This document shows, piece by piece, positions 47,084 to 56,292 of a stretch of DNA of 64,000 nucleotides (positions are counted from its first letter, which is position 1; every line of letters starts with the position of its first letter). The stretch comes from Orientallactaga sibirica. Lineage: Eukaryota; Chordata; Mammalia; Rodentia; Dipodidae. Below the pieces are notes generated by a model. That model made no database searches. It saw nothing but the letters and a program-made list of their open reading frames with translations, and was not told the origin of the DNA. The stretch covers positions 105,339,001 through 105,403,000 of the forward strand of contig JAEOAD010000001.1 of assembly GCA_036365145.1 (NCBI GenBank), written 5' to 3'. The translations under genes were made by a program, and so were the position numbers.

Positions 47084-47149
47084 TTTCAAAGCTGGTCTCT
47101 GCTTAAAAATTCTTTATTTGAAAGCTAGTCAGTGCTTGAAAATTCTTTG
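47084..47149. repeat. Tandem duplication of a 33-bp unit
   Basis: The units 47084-47116 and 47117-47149 are adjacent and equal in length. By eye they share 27 of 33 bases (for example AAAGCTGGTC/AAAGCTAGTC and AAAATTCTTT in both). The unit resembles no known transposon. Confidence 0.8.
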
Positions 47150-47857
47150 GTTTGGTGCCCATGTGTTTGCATTTATCTTAATTTGTTTTAGACAAGGGAT
47201 GGAGGAAATAGATGCACTAGCCTTTCCCAAATAAAGAGGCTCAAGGACCTCTTGCTTTATTATACAAGATCCATTCATAGGTTTTATGGATACTGTGGGA
47301 GAAAAAAGGTGTACAATCTGTAGTTTTTGAAAGGAATCTATGGTTACACCATGAAGATACTGTTGATTTTTTTTAAGTGGCATTGGGAATATATCTTTGA
47401 GTATATAGTAGATAGTCATTGATAAATGATAACAGTCGATTTGAATTCATTTAAAAAAAAAAACTGTTTAGGAAAAAAAAATCTGAGCCCCAAATTCCTT
47501 GCCTTCATTATAGTGTAACTCAGTGTGCGAGCAAACCAATGGCATTATTTAGCACACTCACCTCATTCCCCTACAAGATTTTGTCTCAGGTCTTCTCACT
47601 TAGGAAGGTGATAAATTTTTGTGATCTACTCCAAAGACTTGTTGGAAACAAACAAACCAGTAGGTAAAGGCACTAGTAAATTGGAAGGGAGATGATAAGT
47701 TGTGCCAGGTGGCATATTTGTATGTGTGTTTATAATTTTTCTTTGTTTAATGTTATTTTTTTTTTCTTTTGGCGTGGGTCCTTCTTCCGGGTTGAGCACA
47801 ATGTAGGGTATGTGGTAGAGACGGCATAGTGGCTATTGCGGGAGGGGTTAGGAAGGC

Positions 47858-47877
47858 TTTTTTTTTTTTTTTTTTTT
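47858..47877. repeat. Poly-T tract, 20 nt
   Basis: A pure T run with no adjoining SINE body. Confidence 0.85.
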
Positions 47878-47979
47878 AAGTGAAAGGGGAGGGTATAAAG
47901 CCATAGAGTTCAAAGATGCAAATCATAAGAAAGTAGAAACCTTTAAAACATTTTTTTTTGCAATAAGAACTTTGCCATC

Positions 47980-48400
47980 TGTATGTACAGCGCAGGCCTC
48001 CCAGCATCGAAGGTCAGATTCACACCCTTTTCGAACAAAACTCTAATTTAGAATGTTCATCTAAGGGTTGATAATGGCATTAGAAGGCCGGTGGGGTGGT
48101 CAGTGGGTGTTGAAGATTAGCTCAGTGGCCAGGATGGCTTTACCTAGACCCCCGCGATTCATTGGGTAGATTAACCATCACATCTGTCATTTTATCCCTT
48201 TTACCACATTTAAAATACAAAAAGGGGGGTGGAAATATCGTCTCGAAGACAATTTATATGGAGCAAGCCAATGAAGCATGCTCTTCCTAAAACGCCTAAG
48301 AAATCGCTACATATATCTATCTAAGTGTTCTAAATGTATAATATCATTACGTATGCTATCATTCTGCGCAATACAGAGATATAGATGTTGAAATGCTTGG
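47980..48400. promoter_or_regulatory. Candidate conserved non-coding element
   Basis: Contains AGGGTTGATAATGGCATTAG, CCCCGCGATTCATTGGG, TAGATTAACCATCAC, GAAATATCGTCTCGAAGAC, CATTACGTATGC and TTCTGCGCAATAC, with many retained CpGs and no repeats. Confidence 0.4.
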
Positions 48401-49189
48401 GGTGAATTCACATAAGTTGGTTACACCAGGTAAGCTACAAGTTTTTTAAACTTAATTCCTTTTAGTCAGTCTTTTGTAGAGAAAGTTCTGTGTGGTAGTA
48501 ATTTCATAAACCATTTGCTCTGAGGCTGGTTGTGCAATTCATTAAGTTGTTGTTAGTTGAATTTCTGACAGAACTTCCATTTATTTCCATGCTGCTGTAC
48601 CCCAAATCAACCAGCATTGGTTGCTAAGGAGGGTAGAGGGGACTGTTTCTTAACGGTGTTTTGGGGTCCGCAGAATGTTGGGGGGGTGGCTTTTCATTGA
48701 GTTGCGTTGTTTCCTGGGTGCAGATGACAGAAAGATGTCACTGTTAAAGGGAACTTAAGAGTTTCTGTAAGTGTAATGGCTCATCCTGAATAAAGTGAGG
48801 CAGTGCTTAGAATCTGGGGAATAAGGGTGGAAGGAGCTGGGCTGATGAAGGTGTTTCTTGTCAAATTTGTGTAGGAATTATTTACCGTGCTGTCTCTCCT
48901 AAGCCGCCACAGTAAAAGTGAAGACATGGAAAATTATCCCAGATGGGACGAACTGTTCATTCTCTGTTCTTTTTTTAAAAAAGGAAAAGATTTCAGGGAA
49001 AAAAAAAAGTCATCTTTTTTTTTTCTTCTTTAGAACAGTATGAATAAAATCCGGACAGCTGTCGAAAAAGATATGCCGTCTGCATTTTTTTTAAAAAAAA
49101 AAATCTCTAGCCTCCACCATAACTAAATAGCTTGAATAGTACATCTTTTCTTTTTTTTCCCCTTCATACATAATGATCTCTACTTCATT

Positions 49190-49720
49190 AAAAGCGTATT
49201 AATCTGGTTCCTAGTCTCTTGGGAGACACCTTAAGATGATGATATTGTGGGTTTTTTTCCCCCCGAATTGTTTAAAAAAAAATTCTAGCAGATTTGGTCC
49301 CTGTCAGTCAGAAATAATTGTGTTCTTAATCTTGTCCCTGATGGATGACTTGGAGTTCAGCAACGGACCGGCTCCAATGACAAATACAATATTAATATTC
49401 ATTAACTGCTTTGACAATGCTAATTTTGATGCAGTAGTAAAGGCCCTTCCAAAGTTAGCGGCCAAAGCATCAGAGCTGCGCAAGGTGGCAAGATAATTTG
49501 TGCTGGTTTGCTGAGCTGAAGGCTTTTAAAGTCTATAGCAAAAAGCTAGGTACCACAAACAAAAAAGAGAAAGGGGGAAAAGTTCTGAAGCATTGGAAGG
49601 CAGGGCTGCGGAAATAATACGATCACAGTCCGCTAAAAAATTTGACACCTCTGATGCAGTTTCTTTGAGTGAAATTTCTACAAAGTTGCAACAAAAAAAG
49701 CATAGCATGGTAAGTCAGCA
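49190..49720. promoter_or_regulatory. Candidate conserved non-coding element near the promoter
   Basis: Repeat-free block with CAGCAACGGACCGGCTCC, AATACAATATTAATATTCAT, GCTTTGACAATGCTAATTTT, AGCGGCCAAAGCATCAG and AATACGATCACAGTCCGC. An ORF of 86 codons reads through 49236-49496 but begins in a T/A homopolymer zone and shows no domain, so I favour regulatory DNA. Confidence 0.4.
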
Positions 49721-50109
49721 CATTCTTGATTTTGTTTAATCTTTTTGATCTTTTCAATTATCGCTATTTGAAGATCAATAGTCATTTTTTTCCTACTATG
49801 CTTAGAAGATGCGCAGCGGTGGTTTAATATGTGTTAGGACCATTTGCTTTAAAGAAACACATCCACAAGTTTTGGTAGGTTTTTTTTTTTTTAAGTTAGT
49901 CATGAAAAAATGTTATACAGTAAATTGTTCTGAATTCTCTTACATATGACTGTTTTTAATAGTCTATTTTGGTTTTTGTATTCCCTCTTCCCAAAAATAG
50001 AATTCAGCAATAATTAAGCTCTGGATGTTGTCAAGAATTTATAGGGTACTTTCAGCTGGAAAAAAAAATAACAACAACAAAAACAAAAGCCCACAACTTG
50101 GGAGTGAAG

Positions 50110-50345
50110 TGGTCCTCTAACTTTATCTAAATTCAGCTACTTTCCTCCCCCTGCGTCTCTGAATGGCATCAGATAGCTATTAAAGCTTCATTTCACTGGC
50201 GAACTGGGGAACATCACTTTCACCAACTTAGGTGAACTCGTTTGGACTACTGAAATTGCCTTTATGTTTGCCAAGTCGGCAAACAAAATATCAGGCTTTG
50301 TTCTTTTGATTGAATGCCGGGTTGGGGGGGGGGGAGAAGAGTAAG
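50110..50345. promoter_or_regulatory. Proximal promoter region
   Basis: Immediately upstream of the TATA-like tract. Carries the inverted repeat GTTTGCC-AAGTC-GGCAAAC (50266-50284), AGATAGCTATTAAAGCTTCA, a CTTAGGTGAA motif and a G13 run at about 50323-50335. Its position and lack of repeats make a promoter-proximal regulatory role likely. Confidence 0.5.
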
Positions 50346-50356
50346 AAAGCCCTGCC

Positions 50357-50378
50357 TTTTTTATATATATATATATAA
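50357..50378 (+). promoter_or_regulatory. TATA-like box
   Basis: TTTTTTATATATATATATAT followed by AATGCCCCC lies at the upstream edge of the CpG island. A start site about 25-35 bp downstream would fall near 50390-50410, just before GGTGGATTGTTGTGGAACCC. The tract could also be a plain (TA)n microsatellite; position relative to the island and exon favours a TATA box. Confidence 0.5.
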
Positions 50379-50563
50379 TGCCCCCTCCCTCTTTGGGGGG
50401 GGTGGATTGTTGTGGAACCCAGGGAGCTGCGGCTTATTGTGCGCTTCCCGGTGAATGGGACTGTGCGTGAGCATCCTGTCCGGCGGCGCTGCGGCTGTGC
50501 CTGCTCCCAGGCGGTGCTCGCGCGGCGCGGCGGCTCTCAGTGCCGGGCGGGCGGGCGGCGCCT

Positions 50564-50608
50564 CGGCTTGGCTCGGCTCTGCTCGGCTCGGCTCGGCTCG
50601 GCTCGGCC
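50564..50608. repeat. (GGCTC)n pentanucleotide repeat in the 5' UTR
   Basis: About eight imperfect to perfect GGCTC units lie within the CpG island. In one frame they read as Leu-Gly-Ser-Ala-Arg repeats, which explains the odd ORF in this exon. Repeat number is likely to vary between individuals or species. Confidence 0.9.
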
Positions 50609-50692
50609 GCCGGGCTCGCTCGGGCTGCAGGGCGGGTGCTGCCCTCCAGTGGAGCCCGCGGCCGGCGCGGGCCGGGCCATCAGCGCGGCAGC

Positions 50693-50740
50693 ATGCCCGC
50701 GAGCCGGCGGCGGGAAGGACCGCGCCGCGACCTGCTCTAG
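50693..50740 (+). promoter_or_regulatory. Upstream ORF abutting the ATG at the exon end
   Basis: An ATG at 50693 with A at -3 opens a 15-codon, Arg-rich reading frame (MPASRRREGPRRDLL) that stops at TAG 50738-50740. The next three bases are the ATG that lies directly against the splice donor, so the stop and the candidate start touch (TAGATG). The same frame is open upstream to another ATG at 50540, which would give a 66-residue peptide. The candidate main ATG has a weak context (T at -3). If this ATG is the real start, reinitiation or leaky scanning would control it. Confidence 0.45.
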
Positions 50741-53700
50741 ATGGTAAGCGGGTGTGGGCAGCGGGCAGCGGGCGGTGCTCTGTGGCCAGTCCCGTAGCCT
50801 CGTGCCCTTCCCGCGTGCCCAGCGTCGGTGCATGCTCCGCGCCCAGTTTGTGAGGTGCCGGCTGTCACTTTGCAGTAACTTTAAGATTGATGTCTTTTGA
50901 CTGCTAAGGGGTCCCCGATGGATGGAGTCGATTTGGTTTAACATTTAAAACGAAAAAGAAACGGACAGCACCTTTATAGTTTGCAGTTTTCTCACATAAA
51001 ATATGCTTTATTATTGGTGGTGGTGGTGGTGTTTAATTTGGAAGTCAGTATCTGCACTTGGTTGGGGGGGATCTTCCATTCTTTTCATTAACCAAGTTAA
51101 AGCGACCGCTCTCTACCCGCTTTCACTCCCCTCCTCCCCAGCCCCAAGTATTTTCATAAAGTAGATGCATTTTCCTTCCTTGCATGTGTGTGTATATATA
51201 CACACAGATTTTGGACGTGTGGAGAGATACGTCTGTCTAGCCTATAGACATACATCTATTTTATCTAGACATATATGTATATATTCCTCCAAAGCCCATT
51301 TCCTCCTAACTCAAACCTCTTTATTTAAAACAACAAAACTTTCCAATGGTGAGACACAGACCTTGGATTGTGAGTGCGCAGTTCCTCCTCACTACTTATT
51401 TCTCCTTCATGTGATTGTAATCTCAGTTAAGAGAAAGAACTGCTCTCTGTTTTTGGTTTGAGGGAGTTTTGTTTTTCACCCCCTTGTTAATTCCACAGAA
51501 CTTTGCAGTGCGCTTGCCCTTCTTGAGTTCTCTATGGAGACACTCTGTGCATGGGTGCACTTCTGAAAAATTGGGGGACAGTTCAGGACAGCACCATGGG
51601 ACAGCAAATCACCCCGAGGAGTTTCTTAGAAGTTCTGAGTTTGAAGAGCTTTGAGAGGTTTCCCTTTCCTTTTAAAGGGGGAGGAGGCTGTTTGTCTGGA
51701 ATGGGTTGGCGCTTCTTGGTGTTTCCAATCTTCCTCGTCTTTCCGGAAAGCCCGAAAGTAAATTCCTAGTCCAAGTTGCCAGAGATGTTTGCAGAACTTT
51801 CTAAGTGATTGTTGTCGAATGATTGGGACCTGTCTGTCAGCTGGCAGAGAACTTGCAGTTTACTTAAGAAATTGCGGGTTTGACAAAGGCAGCTGCCCGA
51901 GTGTGGTGGTCTGTCTGAATAGAGGGAGGGAAGGCAATTAGGGAACTGTGTGGTTGGGGCTTTTTACTTGTCAAACTGGAAGCTCATTGCTTTTGTTATC
52001 GCCATGTAAAGGGAAATGGCAGGGTTTTGTTTTGGTATTAAGGACCTTAAAGATTGCTGCCCGTCACTTACACGGGAAGGCCAGATATGTCCAGAAAGGG
52101 GCCACAGAGCAAGCAGTAGTTTTGGTTTTTTTTTAAAGATAATACAAAATGAAGACATTCTACTTTTTTGTTATCTTTAAGGTCTTCCAGCCTTGTTTTC
52201 GTTTTTGTTGATTTTTGGGGGGAGGGGTAAGGGCGATTAAGTTGTCCCATATAGTTAACAGATTGCCTAAAGCCCCACATCATGAAACAGTCCTGTGGAG
52301 TCGGAGATAAACAGCAGTCAGTACAGTAAATTAAAACCATCTCCTTTATATTAGGTGTCCTGCCCCAGGAAACCAAATCTTTGCCACTGGTCTTGCTTCT
52401 AGCAAGATAGTCTGGGATGGTTTCTTACCTGCATGCAAATCAGAGTTCTCTGTGTGTTTTTGAAGAGGGTGAGATTGTTCTAGAAGAGTTTTGTCCTCTG
52501 GACTTTCTGCTGTCTAACTGATCCCCTCTATGGGCAGCCACCCACCCACACTCCCTTCCTGAATGGAAAGGAGACTGTTTCAAGCCTGTGATGTCTGAAG
52601 GTCTCAAATTAAGTTAAACCCACTCCAGTGTACCCGACCCTGGATCCTGAGTGCACTGGAAATGTAAGTTAGGTGTGTGGCATTCAAGTTGTCCATTCTT
52701 TTCCTCTCCCCTTCTCTTCATCCTCTTCCTCCTCCTCCTTAGGACAAAGCTTGGGAAACCCAAAAGCCAAAGAAGGCAGGTTGCCAAATATAAGGCTTGC
52801 AATGCCAGTGGGCACAGGAAGCCAACTTTCTCCCACTTCCTGGGAGAAGTCTTTGAGGCAGCCTTGTAGTCTGGAAGGAAGAGAGGAGGGTGCACACTAG
52901 TGGCAGGCAAGGCCCTGCAAAGTGTCACTTCGGTGTCACCATGACAAGAAAATATACTTTCCTCCTCCCTCCCACTTTCCCATTGCAGCCCTCTCCCTAA
53001 GAAATTTGTTTTGAGGGATTTGACAATCTTGCAGATAAAGTGCCTGCCTACCGCACCCGGTTGATCATTTTCCCTCATGGCTGACCGTAATTTTTTTGCT
53101 ACTCCTAACAGCAGCTCTGTCCCTGCCACCCAAGGTGAGGGAGGGGGACTTTTCTTAGGTGCCCTCAGCTGGCTGGGGAAAATGGGCCTTCTCCCCCCTT
53201 CCTTCATGGATCCTGAACTAGTAAAGATTAGGAACTAGAAGGTTTTGATTTAAAAAAAAAGAAAAGAAAAAGAAAGAAAGCAATTCAAATTTAACCTACA
53301 ACCAGCTGAATTAGATTATTAGGGTTTTTTGTTGTTTTTTTTTTAGTTAAACTTTTTTTTTCCAGGGATAGAAGACAGGAGGAAGAAGTAGTAGAGTAAT
53401 TATATGTAATACAAGTGAGAGGACTTGGAGCATTTAGAGTATATCCGGCCAAAAATCTAGAGCCATCTCAGTCTTTTAAGATGTTTTTTTGCAGCCCTTT
53501 AAGTGAGCAGTATAAAGGGAGGGGAAACTGGGAAGAAAAAGAAAAGTAAGGGAAGCTGGGAGGGAGAAAGAAAAAAAAAAAAAAAGCTGGCCTAGTCCCA
53601 TCTTGAAGGCAGAAAGTTTTTTCCGAGGTGGAGAGAGGGCAAAGCAGAACAGTTATGTACCCCAGGGATGCTGTGTTAGTGGGAATGGAAGATCTGTGTG

Positions 53701-53787
53701 GGAAGGGAGGTGCAATGGCCCCCGGGGTCTCTCTCTTGCAGCAGTTGGGCGCTTGGCACCTCAATTTGAATTGCTGGGTGAGTAGTG

Positions 53788-53803
53788 GTGTGCGTGTGTA
53801 TGT

Positions 53804-53847
<44 letters not shown>

Positions 53848-53848
53848 C
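53788..53848. repeat. (TG)n microsatellite
   Basis: Interrupted TG run of about 55 nt with TATG interruptions. It produces chance Cys/Val or His/Thr-rich ORFs. Confidence 0.95.
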
Positions 53849-53918
53849 TATGTTCATGGTCTTGACCATTAAAGCACTGCTTTCTTTTCTTTAAAAAAAA
53901 TAATTCAGACACTAGTTA

Positions 53919-53935
53919 AAAAAAAAAAAAAAAAC
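53919..53935. repeat. Poly-A tract
   Basis: A run of about 17 A following ACTAGTTA. No retroposon body adjoins it. Confidence 0.8.
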
Positions 53936-56009
53936 CACTAAGAATGAATGGTCAACTCAGGCTATGCCTAATCATGACGTTCTTTTTACAGCAGCTTTTT
54001 GGGGGAAGAAGGAGAAAGGGTTAAAAAAGATGGGGAGGAGAGGAAGTCAGACTTTCATCCTGGTCCTTATGTCCATGGCAAGTGAACTGGGATCTAGGAG
54101 AGGGTGGTGTGGCTTAGGTTTCTCCTAACCAGCTGTTCTCCCTTCACCCACTCCAGAGGGCTGCACTGGGAGAGAGAGGAGGGAAATGGTTCTTCCTCAC
54201 AGAACAGCACGCCTTCGAGGCTTCCCACGCTTGGGAGCCACAAGGCTTTTTCAGTGGCAGTGCTTCTGCACACTGTGTGTTTTCCTATGTAATGCTCACT
54301 TTCTTGTACTGTCTTTGGCTGTGTTTATTTTTAATCTCCAGATGTAAATGTTGGCCTTTTGGGGCTCTGGTGTTACTGGTGGTATTTGTAGTTTTATTTT
54401 CTGAACTTAATTTTTTAAAAAAATTGTTTGGGACACCCGAACATGGGACTTATAACCAGGTCATCATTGTGCCGCTGCTGATGGAAAACAGGCTCTTCCG
54501 CATCACACATTTGGGGGCCAGGAGACACTGTGATCCATTCCATCATTGGCTCGCATCATTTGCCGCAGACAGTGAGGGCTTTCTCTGGAATTTGCAGGCA
54601 GGTCTTCCATTTTCATTATGGTCACTTTTATTATTTTTTGTTGGTGAATGACCAGACAAGTACTCAGTGGGTTGACCAGCTCAGATCCAAATTTATGGAA
54701 CAGAAAAGAAGAAAGGGAGAGAGAGAAGGAATGAAATATACTGCAGACTATAAGAATTGTTATGTTTGCAATTCATAAATTAAACCCTATGCCATATTAA
54801 AGGCCAAAGCTGTAGTTAGTTTTTGAAAGTGGAGCGTGAAGTAACGCCAGATTTAAGTCTTCCATTCCTCAGCCTTCTAGTTCAATCTAGCTGTGTAAAG
54901 TGTCAAGAACTGCAGGGATGAGGGTGATGGCTGGTGCTGTGTAAAGTTATGCTGTTTCAGATTTCACACCCAGCTCCTTCTAGAGTGTCAAGATTCCCGA
55001 CACATCCCAGACTCTTCTTTACACAAATGACTTCGTGTTAATAGCTGTCATGTGGCCTTGAAAAGAATAAACTGTCATTCTTGAGGTCTTAAGAGGAGGA
55101 ACTTGCTTTGAAAGGATGATTTCCCAACTCCAATGATACAGATATTTGAGTCTTCGAATTGTCACAACAGGCTGCTGTGTATCAGCATTTTCCCGAATCA
55201 CCAAGAGCCTGCAACCATATCTTCTCTAGGAAACCTCTCCTTGGAGCTTTGGGGTTGGAAGGAGCCTGGTTGAGCTATGTAACGGACTGTTTTCCTTCTG
55301 TAAATATCGTGGCGTGCAATGAAATCCTGACATGCCCTCCAAATGTGTCCTTCAACACACACTGGAGGACTCTTTGAAAATGGAACATTGCCTGGGTCAC
55401 ACTCCCCACACCTCAGCTTGTGTTCATAGGGAGCTACGACCACACTCTGGACCTGCTGTGTCCGTGACAACTCTGCGTCCTCTTCATGTAGGTCATTTAC
55501 TAAGCCTAGATGACCCTTATAGGCTGCTTGTGTTTGGGACATTAACAGGTCAGAGTGCTTCTGTTTGTCTTCCTTGCAGTGTCTGTGTAGACTGTGGTGA
55601 ATTCCAGGGTTTGGGGGCTCCTGCTTATTGAGGCACATGAATGCAACATTCCTTCCTCCTTGGTTTACTTCCTGTCTTCTAGGGAGAAAAATGAACTTGC
55701 TCTCTGAAGGGAATTCTGTTGCTTGAGCTCCATGACACAGGCTCGATTTTTTTCAACTACAGACTGCAAAGACTGCAAAGTTAGGCCTTGGTGTCGAAGC
55801 ACAGCAGAAGGCATTTATTTGTAGGCAGCTGTTCCGTTGTAAGAAAATTCAGAAGGTGGTGTCGGATCTGCTCACTAAAGCTTTCTTCTTGAACTCCCCA
55901 GGATGTAATAACCATTATGCACTTAAAATTTATTCTCAATCAAAATTGGTGATTTCCTTTTCCATTGTATTTAAGAAGCCCTAGATCTAGAGGGAGGGAG
56001 GGAGGGAGT

Positions 56010-56010
<1 letters not shown>

Positions 56011-56056
<46 letters not shown>
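56011..56056. repeat. (GT)n microsatellite
   Basis: A pure GT run of about 22 repeats, preceded by (GGGA)n. Confidence 0.95.
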
Positions 56057-56059
<3 letters not shown>

Positions 56060-56079
56060 GAGGCGGAGCGAAAGGGCTG

Positions 56080-56292
56080 GCCTGGAAATCATTATCATGT
56101 TTAAAAGTTGTTTCAGATTTGAGCTTTCCGAGGTCTTCATTTGGAATAGGTTAGATTTATTCCTGGCTCTGTTTGGAAGATCAGTTCTCCTAGAAACAGC
56201 TGTACCGTCTTACTCAGTTCCCAAACATTCTGTGCACACTGAGGGGCGCAGTGAGATTGATTATGCTAACGCTAATCATTTAATACCCAGGT
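56080..56292. promoter_or_regulatory. Candidate conserved intronic element with a TGATTA/TAATCA pair
   Basis: Repeat-free block ending in TGATTA (56258-56263) and TAATCA (56273-56278), an inverted pair of homeodomain-type sites 9 bp apart, followed by TTTAATACCC. Upstream are GGAAATCATTATCATG and GGTTAGATTTATTCC. Confidence 0.4.

Larger units (their letters stand above)
50395..50743 (+). other. Probable first exon: GC-rich 5' UTR ending in ATG at a splice donor
   Basis: This is the only place in the window that looks like a gene start. A TATA-like tract lies just upstream, CpG density rises sharply, and a strong splice donor, ATG|GTAAGC, follows at 50744. If the donor is used, the exon contributes at most the start codon ATG (50741-50743) and all other codons lie in exon 2, outside the window or unrecognised. 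Several upstream ATGs precede it (50455, 50540, 50693), so the leader would be translationally restrictive. The 5' end is estimated from the TATA-like tract and could be off by tens of bases. The position inside a 28-kb transposon-free domain with many enhancer-like blocks suggests a developmental regulator. I cannot name the gene from a leader exon alone. Confidence 0.55.
50440..50840. promoter_or_regulatory. CpG island
   Basis: GC content and CpG frequency are far above the flanks (for example GCGCGGCGCGGCGGC, GGGCGGGCGGGCGGCG, GAGCCGGCGGCGGG). It is the only CpG island in the window and covers the probable first exon and donor. Confidence 0.9.

Noticed and set aside
49236..49496. An 86-codon ORF in the block before the promoter
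   Set aside because: It starts in homopolymer-rich sequence and has no domain I recognise; the block is better explained as regulatory DNA.
50395..50743. Naming the gene that starts here (large zinc-finger or other developmental regulators such as TRPS1, ZFPM2 or TSHZ-type genes were considered from the locus type)
   Set aside because: Only a leader exon and its donor are visible. No coding sequence is available to decide between candidates, so no symbol is given.
50455..50853. A 132-codon ORF across the CpG island beginning MGLCVS, which resembles an N-myristoylation signal
   Set aside because: It owes its length to stop-poor GC-rich sequence and the GGCTC repeat, it runs through the splice donor, and its frame differs from the ATG at the exon end. 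The six-residue motif is easily met by chance.
52614..53207. The longest ORF in the window (197 codons, minus strand)
   Set aside because: It lies in purine/pyrimidine-biased sequence (GGAGGAGGAAGAGG-type runs), competing ORFs run on the other strand, there is no domain, promoter or splice context, and the composition gives Arg/Lys- and Pro-rich stretches typical of chance frames.
54277..54651. A 124-codon hydrophobic ORF (plus strand) suggesting membrane segments
   Set aside because: The hydrophobicity follows from T-rich sequence. No conserved family pattern, no start context or exon boundaries, and an overlapping ORF in another frame.
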